Origin: JABWBH01 sp964526695
Lineage (GTDB): Bacteria > Planctomycetota > Phycisphaerae > UBA1845
DNA length: 64,000 nt
Assembly: GCA_964526695.1 (NCBI GenBank)
Contig: CAZGJA010000121.1
Location: 1 to 64,000, forward strand
Direction of reading: 5' to 3'
A program made the translations under genes and the position numbers. Shown one piece after another: positions 10,051 through 17,902 of this stretch; position 1 is the first letter of the stretch, and each line of letters opens with the position of its first letter. The notes beneath the pieces are model-generated. The model searched no databases and was not told the origin of the DNA. It worked only from the letters and a program-made list of their open reading frames with translations.

Positions 10051-10368
10051 GAGAACATTTTACGGGAACCGGGTCGCGTTGCACGCAGGCGGAAGAGGCT
10101 CGCGCAGAGCCGCAGAGAAGAAAGGGAAAGCGGAACCGAGAAGCCAGGCCTTGATGCGTGGATGTTTCAGCATTTCCGCCCCTCGGCGCTTTCCGTCTGG
10201 CGCGAGCCTGCGCGGGGCGTCCTGCCAAAGCGCCCCTCGCTTGCGTGAGGGGTTCTGATTGACAGAGCGCCCCTCACTTGCGTGAGGGGTTCTGATTTTG
10301 GCGTTTCGGCGTTTCGGCGTTTCGACCTTTTGACTTTTCGCCGTTGCGGCGTTTCACTGCACCGCCAC
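10051..10368. other. Divergent intergenic region with hairpin and tandem repeats
   Basis: No gene seen. It lies between two divergent genes, so promoters for both should be here, but no clear -35/-10 pair stands out. It carries two copies of a hairpin repeat (CCCCTCGCTTGCGTGAGGGG and CCCCTCACTTGCGTGAGGGG, at 10229-10260 and 10266-10296, each followed by TTCTGATT) and short 9-bp tandem units (GCGTTTCGG, 10300-10322). Confidence 0.6.
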
Positions 10369-10845
10369 ATGAAGCTCGACGTGGTTGGCAGCGTGTTGTG
10401 TACCCAGTGCCCGGCGGCCTGCTGCCGTTACGTCTCGTTGCCGCTCGACAATCCGCGAACGCTGCGCGATTACGACGACATCCGCTGGTACCTGATGCAC
10501 GAGGGCTTCAGCGTGTTCGTCGAGGACGGCGACTGGTACGTGCAGATTCAGTCGCGCTGCCGGAACCTGCGCGACGACAACCTGTGCGGCGTGTACGAAA
10601 CCCGCCCGCGCATCTGCGGCGAGTACGAGCCGGGCGAGTGCGACTACCTGGCGGGGGATTACGGTTACGACCATTACTTCACGCACGCCTCGCAGCTCGA
10701 AGCCTACGTGGAGCGGAAGCTCGGCAAGCGGCTGGCGGATTCCCGCACGGCGCCGCGTGAACGTCGAGTGCGGCATGCTCGAATGACGACGGGCCGCGGC
10801 AGGGGAGCGCCCCGCGCGAAGCCGACTGCCGTGCCTGCGCATTGA
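10369..10845 (+). CDS. YkgJ-type cysteine-cluster protein
   Basis: A 158-residue soluble protein. The N-terminal half has the spaced cysteines of the YkgJ zinc/iron-chelating family: CTQCPAACC (about residues 11-19), SRCRNL, LCGVYETRPRICGEY. Members are thought to bind a metal cluster; biochemical roles are mostly unknown. The C-terminal 30 residues are basic and low-complexity. ATG 10369 was chosen because upstream codons fall in repeat sequence. It stands alone, divergent from rsmD. Confidence 0.75.
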   Translation: MKLDVVGSVLCTQCPAACCRYVSLPLDNPRTLRDYDDIRWYLMHEGFSVFVEDGDWYVQIQSRCRNLRDDNLCGVYETRPRICGEYEPGECDYLAGDYGYDHYFTHASQLEAYVERKLGKRLADSRTAPRERRVRHARMTTGRGRGAPRAKPTAVPAH

Positions 10846-10858
10846 ACATGTGATTCAT

Positions 10859-11130
10859 GCATGGACAGGATGAACACGATGAACAAGATGAGCAGGATGG
10901 ACGGCATCCCGCGGCCAAAGGCCCGGGACTTCTCCATCCTGTTCATCTTGTGCATCCTGTCCATTCCGAAGTGTTCCAGTTATTGTCGATCTCGCCCTGA
11001 GAAGAAAGGCCGGGATGAACAAGATGAACAAGATGAGCAGGATGGACGGCATCCCGCGGCCAAAGGCCCGGAACTTCGCCATCCTGTTCATCTTGTGCAT
11101 CCTGTCCATTTCGAGTTGTTCCGGTTACTG
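10859..11130. repeat. Tandem duplicated imperfect-palindrome repeat (GATGAACAA type)
   Basis: Two units of about 140 bp (starting near 10859 and 11013) share the core AGATGAGCAGGATGGACGGC, then a CCCGCGGCCAAAGGCCCGG hairpin, then the inverse arm ATCCTGTTCATCTTGTGCAT. Each unit is therefore an inverted repeat, and the two units are direct repeats of each other. Short open frames on both strands only reflect repeated DKM/QDEQD codons and are not genes. Confidence 0.8.
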
Positions 11131-11168
11131 TTGATCGCGCCCTGAGCAGAAAGGCCGGGGGGAAACCC

Positions 11169-11702
11169 GTGTCCGACACGCTCCATTATGAAGCCGCCTT
11201 TGAGGACGCCCTGCGGGCGCACCGCTGGCCCTACGTTCGCGTGGACGAGCAGCGCCGGTCGTTGTTCTCCACTTCGGCGGTCAAGTCGTTTGACTTCCTC
11301 GTGCATCGTCCCGGAGGCGGCGGATGGCTCGCCGACGTGAAGGGTCGCAAGTTTCCGTACGACCTGGCGGGGGGGCGGCATTTCTGGGAGAACTGGGTCA
11401 CGGACGAGGACGTGACCGGCCTGTCCGCGTGGGAGGGCGTGTTCGGCGACGGATTCGCGGGCATGTTCGTTTTCGCGTACTGGATCACCGTGCCGGCGCC
11501 GGCGTCGGCCCTGCTCGGGCCGTTTCATGCGTTTCGCGGTAGGGAGTACGCGTTTCTGGCCGTGTCCGCGCGGGTCTATGGCGAGCACGCCCGACGGCGG
11601 TCCGCGAGCTGGGCGACCGCCTCCATGCCGACGCGGCTCTTCCGGCAAAACGTGGTGCCGGTGTTTGGCCACGCTCAATCGGCTTTACCCGCCGCGGGTT
11701 GA
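11169..11702 (+). CDS. HYExAFE family protein, possible PD-(D/E)xK nuclease fold
   Basis: A 177-residue soluble protein starting with the name-giving motif LHYEAAFEDAL (residues 5-15). Function is not established for the family. The order of conserved residues is suggestive: Glu in the first helix, then SFDFLV (D42), then LADVKGRKF (D56, K58). This is the E...D...DxK arrangement of restriction-endonuclease-like nucleases; that reading is mine and unproven. A tryptophan-rich segment (HFWENWV) follows. GTG 11169 follows the purine-rich GGGGGGAAACCC. It comes directly after the palindromic repeats and before three small membrane-anchored genes. Confidence 0.7.
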   Translation: MSDTLHYEAAFEDALRAHRWPYVRVDEQRRSLFSTSAVKSFDFLVHRPGGGGWLADVKGRKFPYDLAGGRHFWENWVTDEDVTGLSAWEGVFGDGFAGMFVFAYWITVPAPASALLGPFHAFRGREYAFLAVSARVYGEHARRRSASWATASMPTRLFRQNVVPVFGHAQSALPAAG

Positions 11703-11791
11703 TGCCTATAATCTGCCCGGATGCGCTTGGATGGGCGGTCCAAATGCGGCGCTAAACCGCAAAGCCGCCGTTGTCGGCTTGGAGTGCGTGC

Positions 11792-11986
11792 ATGAAATCG
11801 TACGTTTCTCGGCTCGTTTTGGCCTCCTTCGCGGTTCTCGCCACGACCCTGCCGGTCTTTGCGCAGCAGCGCTGGTCGCCGCCGAACAAGGACAAGGGCA
11901 TGCTTCAGTGGGTCGTCATGCTGGGCATCCTGATTCTCGTCTGCATCCCGGCTTTCATGAATCCCAAGCGGTCGCATCAGTCTTAG
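11792..11986 (+). CDS. Small secreted or membrane-anchored protein
   Basis: A 64-residue protein with an N-terminal signal-like segment ending PVFAQQ (about residue 26) and a second hydrophobic helix (WVVMLGILILVCIPAFM) before a basic tail. No family recognised. The start has GGAG eight bases upstream. It precedes two other small single-span proteins on the same strand, and the three may act together at the membrane. Confidence 0.55.
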   Translation: MKSYVSRLVLASFAVLATTLPVFAQQRWSPPNKDKGMLQWVVMLGILILVCIPAFMNPKRSHQS

Positions 11987-12048
11987 GCGGCTGGAATCGT
12001 CGCGCCTGCGGTGTCGAGGCTGGACTTGCCCCCACGGAGATCACTTGC

Positions 12049-12384
12049 ATGTTGACCCGACGTTCGTGGGTCGTGGCGCTCGTGGGGGTGAACTTGCTCC
12101 TTGCGCTGGGGCTGATCCTGGCGGCGGATCCGCTGCCGGCGGCTTTCGCCCAGGCGGGCGCGGGCGGTGGTCGCGGATACCTGTGCGCCACGGCGGCCGT
12201 CTCAGGGCAGGAATTTGAGATGCTTTACATCGCCGATACGCAGGGCCGGCGGCTGTACGCGCTGGGGCCGATCAATGCCCAGACCAAGGCGCTGGAGTTC
12301 CTCGGCGTGCGGGATCTGCGGGCTGATTTCCGCGGCGAGGCGCCCGTTCCACCGCCCGGCGCGGGTGGCGCGGCCAAACCTTGA
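12049..12384 (+). CDS. Small membrane-anchored protein, paralogue of the next gene
   Basis: A 111-residue protein with one N-terminal transmembrane or signal segment (about residues 8-30), then a beta-rich domain: GYLCATAAVSGQEFEMLYIA followed by DTQGRRLYALGPI. The next gene has the same plan and a similar pattern (ELLYVIDTVEGKLIAYSFD), so the two look like diverged duplicates. The domain recalls a single blade of a repeat-type beta-propeller; function unknown. GGAG sits nine bases before the ATG. Confidence 0.6.
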   Translation: MLTRRSWVVALVGVNLLLALGLILAADPLPAAFAQAGAGGGRGYLCATAAVSGQEFEMLYIADTQGRRLYALGPINAQTKALEFLGVRDLRADFRGEAPVPPPGAGGAAKP

Positions 12385-12454
12385 AGCGTCTGAAGTCGTC
12401 GCAAGGCCCGATCGAACGATTGATATGAACCCATCGGGGACTGGAGCAGGCATC

Positions 12455-12838
12455 ATGGACCAGAAAAACCTCGCCATCGGCGTCCTCTCGGTCACGGCCG
12501 TCGTGCTGCTGGTGGGCAACGTCATTCTGCACAGCGTGGAATCGCCGGCGTTTGCCGCGGGCATGACCACGTCCGGCGGCGATTACATCCTCACGGTGGG
12601 CCGCGTCCAAAGCTCGCCCGCCCAGTTCCCCGAAGAACTGCTCTACGTGATCGACACCGTCGAAGGGAAGCTGATCGCGTACTCGTTCGACGCCCAGTCG
12701 AAGAAGATGAAGATCACCAGCCAGGTGGACCTGAAGAACATGGCGAGCAAGACGGGGGACGAGACGGAGAAGAGTCCGGACCAAAACCCGCCGGTGCGCC
12801 CGGGTCAGCGCCAGCCGACCGGCAAGCGGCAGCCGTAG
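12455..12838 (+). CDS. Small membrane-anchored protein, paralogue of the preceding gene
   Basis: A 127-residue protein with an N-terminal hydrophobic helix (about residues 7-25), then YILTVGRVQSS and ELLYVIDTVEGKLIAYSFD, matching its upstream neighbour in layout, and a polar Pro/Gln/Arg tail. ATG 12455 was chosen because GGAGCAGG precedes it; an in-frame ATG at 12425 lacks this. Function unknown. Confidence 0.6.
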   Translation: MDQKNLAIGVLSVTAVVLLVGNVILHSVESPAFAAGMTTSGGDYILTVGRVQSSPAQFPEELLYVIDTVEGKLIAYSFDAQSKKMKITSQVDLKNMASKTGDETEKSPDQNPPVRPGQRQPTGKRQP

Positions 12839-13132
12839 TCGCCCTGGCCGCCAGATCGGGAACCCTCAATGCAAGTTGCTTGCCCGGAAACGCCCTCAAT
12901 CGCGGGACACTCAAGCCCCCTACCGATGAATGCAACATAAGATACATTATAGGACGTTGCAATTACTGGCAGGGGGGGTAGGCACGCGGCGTTTTCGAGT
13001 CCTGTAGGCCACCGTCCCTTCGGCTCCGAAGCCAAGGACACGCTTCTCGATCGCTGGTCGCTGGTCGCTGGTCGCTGGTCGGCAGTACGCCGCCCGACCG
13101 CCTCCATCCTGGTGCATCTAGGCCCCTTATCG
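12839..13132. other. Convergent intergenic region with AT-rich island
   Basis: No gene seen. It contains an AT-rich island (about 12925-12972) with CATAAGATACATTATAGG and the motif TTGCAATTACTGGCAG (12958-12973), similar to a motif upstream of the winged-helix gene at 13857-13872. Further right are tandem TCGCTGG units (about 13050-13080). Confidence 0.5.
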
Positions 13133-13819
13133 CTATCGTCGATGCCCGAGCGAACTCATCGCTCGCAGCAAGCCCAGGCACATCCGACCCAAGGCAGTGA
13201 TTGCGTACGCATTTCGCTCAGGAGTTTGCAGCAAGCCCGCCTGCTTGAGGGTTCGCACGTGGTGCTGCAACGGGCCGGCAGTCAGACCCGTGGTCCTGCA
13301 AAGCGTCTGGTACGAGGCGGTCCCGGCGGCCAACCCCATCAAGATCGTCAGGCGGATTCGGTGCCCGAGGCCGGCGGCCCATTCGGCGGCATGGAGCATC
13401 TGGTTCGCCGGCCAACGGGTGGTCAGTTGGCCCGCGGCAACCAGCTTTGAAGGTCGTGCGTGGGCGGCGGTGCCCGTCTTTCGGGGCCTGACGACCCGCG
13501 CCGCATGGGCGGCATCCGAAATCGTCGCGTCAGGCCATCCGAACCCCACGCCCCGCAAGGCCGCGGCACGCGTCCCGGCCTTCCCCCAGCACACGGCCGC
13601 GCAGCCGGCGTCGTCCGACGGATGGATGCGCAGCAGAACCCCCCTGCCGGGCGCGGCGGAACCCGGCGGATGATCCGCCTTTCGAGTCCGCCGGGCCGTT
13701 CCGCGCTTGCCGCTTCGACCCGCGCGGTCGTTGCGGGCGCGGCCGGCCCTCTGCGAAGCCTGCCCGGCCCCCGCCCGCCGGCCTCCGGCCCCCCTTCGCG
13801 AGATACGCTTCGGTTTCAT
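13133..13819 (-). CDS. Winged-helix (ArsR-like) transcriptional regulator with low-complexity N-terminus
   Basis: A 228-residue protein. Residues from about 150 form a winged helix-turn-helix: GHRIRLTILMGLAAG, then YQTLCRTTGLTAGPLQHHVR as recognition helix region, then LKQAGLLQTPERNAYAITALG as wing, close to ArsR-type and related repressors. The N-terminal 130 residues are Arg/Gly/Ala-rich and probably disordered. No metal-binding cysteine pair is obvious, so the signal is unknown. ATG 13819 lies downstream of an AT-rich promoter-like region that is rare in this window. Confidence 0.65.
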   Translation of the reverse strand: MKPKRISRRGAGGRRAGAGQASQRAGRARNDRAGRSGKRGTARRTRKADHPPGSAAPGRGVLLRIHPSDDAGCAAVCWGKAGTRAAALRGVGFGWPDATISDAAHAARVVRPRKTGTAAHARPSKLVAAGQLTTRWPANQMLHAAEWAAGLGHRIRLTILMGLAAGTASYQTLCRTTGLTAGPLQHHVRTLKQAGLLQTPERNAYAITALGRMCLGLLRAMSSLGHRR

Positions 13820-13849
13820 CGGAAAAACCCTCGTGTTCCCAAGCACCTA

Positions 13850-13900
13850 ATGTTCTTATGTAATACTGGCATAACCTTATATTATAATATCGACACGTTG
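13850..13900 (-). promoter_or_regulatory. AT-rich promoter/operator-like region of the winged-helix gene
   Basis: On the minus strand this reads through TATTATAATATAAGG, which contains a TATAAT-like -10 (about 13880-13888), about 60 bases before the ATG. The adjacent motif TATGTAATACTGGCAT (13857-13872, plus strand) resembles TTGCAATTACTGGCAG at 12958-12973 beyond the gene's other end. Shared sites flanking a regulator gene fit autoregulation; this is inference. Confidence 0.4.
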
Positions 13901-13957
13901 AGCGGCATTCTTGACGGCTTGCCCAGTGAACGCTCAGCCGCCGCCAGGAAGGCGCGT

Positions 13958-14881
13958 CTATCCGTACGCGGCGTCCAGGGCGGCAGGGACGCCGCTCCGC
14001 TCGCGGGCTTGCTGGAGGTTGAGCCAGACCCATCCGCAGGCGGCCAGCAGCACCACCGCAATCAGTTGCACCGCCACGGCGTGGCCGCGGGAAAAACCCC
14101 TGCGGCGCGACAGGGAGGCGAGCATGCTCCCAACCGGCGCGGCCACGAATGCGGCGATCCAGCACCACGCCGGGACGCTTTCCCCGGTATAGGAGAAGCC
14201 CGTAATCGCACAGCAGGCGACGACGCCGATACTCGAGACCGCCGCCGCTGATCCCAGAACCCCCCGAAGCCGGACCGCGACAAGTCCGCCGAGGCAACAG
14301 AATCCGGCCAGCGCTGCGCAAATCAGCGAGAGCTTGGCGAAGCGTCCCTGGAGGGACAGCGCCGCCAGACTGGCGAAAACCGGGCTGAAGGAACCGGCGT
14401 GGGCCAGGATCGGAAGGTGAGCCGCGTCGCGCGTCACCGCGGTCGACTCGCGCGCCATCGCGGCCGCGCCGAGCGCTGCGGCCACGAGAACGGTCAGGAT
14501 CGTCCCCACACCTCCAGTGTCCGGGAGCCGCCAGGCCAGCCCGCCACCGGCGAGGCCGGCAAGGACCGGCCCTGCGCACGCCCCGATGCGCGATCGAGTG
14601 GGCATCGACGACGCTGCACCCGCCAGCGCCATCGCTACGGCCGCGGGCAGGATGGCGTGCCACCGCGCGAGCGACGAGGCGTCGGGCGCGCCTTCCTGCA
14701 CGAGGAGACTCGCCCCCAGGACGACCGCCATCGCCCCGCCCCAGGACCACCGCCATGCCGGGTCAGAGGCAGCCGCATCCCGGCGCGGCCTCGGCCAGCG
14801 ATTCATCGCCGACGCAACCACAAGGACGACCGCACCCAGAAAGGCGGGCAGTACGCAACTGAGGAGAATCTGCTGAAGCAT
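13958..14881 (-). CDS. Polytopic membrane protein, unknown function
   Basis: A 307-residue protein with about eight to nine hydrophobic helices rich in Ala, Gly and Val. It starts MLQQILLSCVLPAFLGAVVL and contains a short basic loop (LSRRRGFSRGH, about 260) and a hydrophilic C-terminus. No catalytic motif or family recognised. It starts about 285 bases beyond the YceI gene's end on the same strand, with a hairpin repeat in the gap, so it may or may not be co-transcribed. Confidence 0.55.
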   Translation of the reverse strand: MLQQILLSCVLPAFLGAVVLVVASAMNRWPRPRRDAAASDPAWRWSWGGAMAVVLGASLLVQEGAPDASSLARWHAILPAAVAMALAGAASSMPTRSRIGACAGPVLAGLAGGGLAWRLPDTGGVGTILTVLVAAALGAAAMARESTAVTRDAAHLPILAHAGSFSPVFASLAALSLQGRFAKLSLICAALAGFCCLGGLVAVRLRGVLGSAAAVSSIGVVACCAITGFSYTGESVPAWCWIAAFVAAPVGSMLASLSRRRGFSRGHAVAVQLIAVVLLAACGWVWLNLQQARERSGVPAALDAAYG

Positions 14882-15165
14882 GTTGAGCCCGGTGGTCGCG
14901 AGCGATCTTCAATGTTTGTGGCCGCCGCCGGCGAGCCAAGGGCAAGCAGATGGCGATTTGGCTTCCAGCGACTGGATCCGGCCGGCTCCAGCGCGGGCGT
15001 CAGAGGAATCCTTCGCCGAAGTTCGGCCGCCACACGGGTCCGCTGCTATGGACCCGCGCCACGCAGGAGAATCATCTTCCAGCGGGTGGAGTGCATAGCC
15101 CGCCCGTCGCGCGACAAAGGAGAAGCACCCACAGCGAGCGAGACCCCTCTCGGGCGCGGCCGACG

Positions 15166-15792
15166 CTACCCCCCTACCACGCCTTCGAGCGATACGATCA
15201 CGCGGACGTCGTCGCCCAGCCCGCCGTTTTCCAGCATGTACTTGATGCCGAAGTCGCTGCGCTTGATGGTGAAGACCGCCTCAAACCCGCAGCGCTTGCC
15301 CATCGCCTTCTCCGCAGTGCCGGCCCACTCCACCTGCGTCGTAAGCGGCTTTGTGACGCCGTGGATCGAGAGGTCGCCGCTAATCTCGTACATGCGATCC
15401 TTGACCTTTTTGGAGGCCTTGCTCTTGAACGTCATCGTCGGATGCTCTTTGGCGTTGAAGAAATCCGGACTTTTCAGATGGCCGTCGAGCTTCTCGGTCC
15501 CCGTGTCCACGCTGGCGATCGACACGCTCACGTCCAGGTCCGGGCCGGCGTCGCCGGTGGAGTCGAAAGCGATCGTGCCGGTGACCTCGTTGAACCGCCC
15601 GTAGAACTGCCCAGCCCCCAGGTGCTGCACGCGAAACAGCGCCTTGGAGTGGACGGGATCAATCTTGAAACTTTCCTTGGCGAGCGGAGCCTTCGCTTCG
15701 CCGGTCCCCGTCGCGGCGGCGGGCGACATGCCTGCCACCAATGCCAACCCCACGACACTCAGCCCGATTCCCACCATGATGCTCTTACGCAT
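15166..15792 (-). CDS. YceI family protein (exported)
   Basis: A 208-residue protein with a signal peptide (about residues 1-28, ending SPAAA) followed by the YceI lipocalin-like beta-barrel: FKIDPVHSKALFRVQHLGAG, FYGRFNEVTGTIAFD, HPTMTFKS, GDLSIHGVTKPLT, and RSDFGI near the end. The family binds polyisoprenoid-type lipids in the periplasm; the ligand here is not known. The third in-frame ATG (15792) was chosen for its spacing after AAGGATGATGG. Confidence 0.88.
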   Translation of the reverse strand: MRKSIMVGIGLSVVGLALVAGMSPAAATGTGEAKAPLAKESFKIDPVHSKALFRVQHLGAGQFYGRFNEVTGTIAFDSTGDAGPDLDVSVSIASVDTGTEKLDGHLKSPDFFNAKEHPTMTFKSKASKKVKDRMYEISGDLSIHGVTKPLTTQVEWAGTAEKAMGKRCGFEAVFTIKRSDFGIKYMLENGGLGDDVRVIVSLEGVVGG

Positions 15793-16002
15793 ATCCATCA
15801 TCCTTATCAGAAGACCTGTCCCCACAAACGGTCGAACCGACGGTCCCGTACCTCCCGCCGGTCAGGTGCGGCCCGGCCGTCGGGCAATTCCAACCTATCA
15901 CCGGACCCCTTTGTTCGACAGCCCGGCGATTCCGCTCCCCCACTTGAACGCTGCGAACTCACGTCCTATTCCCCCTTGCCCCGCACTCGGCCCGCAGCGC
16001 GT

Positions 16003-17373
16003 TCAGGAGCCGGGCGTGACGGGTTCATCCTCGCCGACTCGGCCATACCTGACGATCTGCACGAGCTGCCCGCCATGCAAGAGGCGGATCGTATCCCCGT
16101 TGTTGTTCAAGGCCATCGCCTGCCCCGTGCGCCGCACCTCGAGCGTCTGCCCGACCGGGATCGATCCCGAGAGCGTCCACGCCGCCCCGGTCTCATCGGT
16201 CAGCGTCCATCCCTCAAGCTGCACGGGCGCCGAACCCATGTTGCGCAGCGTGACGCGCTCATTCTGTTGCTCGTCGCCGGAGGGGTTCGGAACCAGCGAG
16301 ATGATCCGCACTTCGGCAGGGTGCGCGGTCGGAGGTGTTGGCGGAGGAGGACTCACGTCCGTCAGACGCAAATGGGCGATGATGGGAAAATGATCCGACA
16401 CCCGCAGCGGATCGTGGGCATGGCGAATCTCCACGCGCTCCATGCGGGACGCCAGCGCCGGCGAGACCAGAATATGATCAATCGACGTCAATTCCCGCGG
16501 TTCGTCCACGTGATCGTCCCGATCCTGATCATAATGAGCCGTGTAGCGCATCGGCTTGGGCACAAATGCGGCCACATTCACAAGATTATCCATGGGATCG
16601 TCCGGCGACATCGCACGGATTCGCGCCAGCACGTCCGTAATGGGCGTGCTGTCCAGATGGTCGCGGGCATCGTCGGCGCCGTCGTAGTCGTTGAAATCGC
16701 CCCAGACGATCACCAGTCGTCCCGCGCGCTGCTCATCCACAGCCATCGATCGGATGGCGTCCGCCTGCGCCTGCCGCTCAAACCGGCGGCCTGCGTGATT
16801 GGGAATGGCCAGCAAATGCAATCCAATAAATGACACCTTCAAATCGCCGACGTTAATGCGGGAGATATAGTGTTTGGAGACGGCTTTTTCAACCGCCTCG
16901 CTGATGCCTTTGCGCTCGTCCCGGCTGAGTTCATTTCCCTCCGGGTCAATGCGCGTAAGCAGAGCGACATCCTCGCCCGTATGCGTGTCGCGGCCGTTGA
17001 TCAGATAGGGCTTGTATCCGCGCGTCGCCAGAAAGTTGTTGTTGAATGTCGTCAGCGCAGTCAGATTTTCGACTTCCACCAAGTTTACAATATCGGGATT
17101 CTCTTGAATGACAATGTCCGCAATAGCCCGCATATGGTCCCGCGCCTCCTCGGGACGGCCTTTCCAGGGGAACGTCACATCAGCGGCGCCTTCCTCCGGA
17201 TCGACCCCGTCCCAGAGAAACTCCGCGTTGAACGTCATGATGACCAGTCGGGCGGGGTCTGCGCGGCGATCTTCAGCCCGAGCACAATCAAGCCCATATG
17301 CATTGACGCATAAAACCCACAGGAGCGCGCTGCCGAGTCGCAGGAGGTGTATGAGTTTAACTGTAGAAAGCAT
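16003..17373 (-). CDS. Exported endonuclease/exonuclease/phosphatase with C-terminal lamin-tail-like domain
   Basis: A 456-residue protein with an N-terminal hydrophobic segment (about residues 8-26). The EEP fold follows: TFNAEFLWDG (start of motif I), VNLVEVENL (metal-binding Glu), GLHLLAIPNHAG, VWGDFNDYDG (D/N catalytic pair), IDHILVSP and SDHFPIIA (catalytic His). A proline-rich linker (about 345-352) leads to a beta-sandwich of about 100 residues (VRIISLVPNPSGDE, VTLRNMGSAPVQLEGWTLTD) typical of lamin-tail domains. It probably acts extracellularly on nucleic acids or phosphoesters. Confidence 0.85.
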   Translation of the reverse strand: MLSTVKLIHLLRLGSALLWVLCVNAYGLDCARAEDRRADPARLVIMTFNAEFLWDGVDPEEGAADVTFPWKGRPEEARDHMRAIADIVIQENPDIVNLVEVENLTALTTFNNNFLATRGYKPYLINGRDTHTGEDVALLTRIDPEGNELSRDERKGISEAVEKAVSKHYISRINVGDLKVSFIGLHLLAIPNHAGRRFERQAQADAIRSMAVDEQRAGRLVIVWGDFNDYDGADDARDHLDSTPITDVLARIRAMSPDDPMDNLVNVAAFVPKPMRYTAHYDQDRDDHVDEPRELTSIDHILVSPALASRMERVEIRHAHDPLRVSDHFPIIAHLRLTDVSPPPPTPPTAHPAEVRIISLVPNPSGDEQQNERVTLRNMGSAPVQLEGWTLTDETGAAWTLSGSIPVGQTLEVRRTGQAMALNNNGDTIRLLHGGQLVQIVRYGRVGEDEPVTPGS

Positions 17374-17902
17374 GAGGAACGCCAGAATCCAATCGACGCT
17401 ATGGTGCCGAAATACCTCAAACGATGTCAGTCACGCAACAGGCGAGAGATCCCCCCCAAGACAGACTGACATTAGAAGTAGTCATGCAAGGCGCCTCAGT
17501 CAAGCCTGACCGGGCATGGCGGAACTCGGAGCCGGGCGTTGGCGCCGTCACCCCCGCGCAGGCGGGGGTCCGGGGCGCAACGACAGAGCGATGGATTCCC
17601 GCCTGCGCGGGAATGAGGGTATTTCGGGTAGTTCGTCGCTCCGCGACGAGTGCTCGCCACGGAGTGGCGAACTACCCGGTTCGCTCCGCGACGAGACTGG
17701 ATTCCCGCCCGCGCGGCAATGGCGGGCATCGGCTCTTGCTGTGAACAGTTATGCGATGGGAAGCGTGCGCTCTCTATGAGGGAGCGGCTGAATTTTGAGG
17801 AGGGACACCGCTTCCTTACGGGCGCGGCTTTGTGGTGCATACGACCAGGTTCTTTTTGCGCACAGCGCTGGAGCGCGCCCGGGGTTCATGTAGAATGTGC
17901 GC
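17374..17902. other. Divergent intergenic region with REP-like palindromes
   Basis: No gene seen. The stretch 17546-17735 is packed with palindromes: CCCCCGCGCAGGCGGGGGTC, then ATTCCCGCCTGCGCGGGAAT, then TAGTTCGTCGCTCCGCGACG with CGGAGTGGCGAACTACC, then a second ATTCCCGCCCGCGCGGCAAT. Similar GC-rich palindromes occur as REP-like repeats in many bacteria. Promoters for the divergent endonuclease and tsaB genes must also lie here but are not evident. Confidence 0.6.

Noticed and set aside
10855..11145. Small proteins rich in DRMHKMNRM or QDEQDG
   Set aside because: Encoded only by the simple repeat on both strands; no start context or conservation beyond the repeat.
14950..16833. Long plus-strand frame opposite the YceI and endonuclease genes
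   Set aside because: Antisense shadow caused by high GC; the minus-strand proteins have clear domains.
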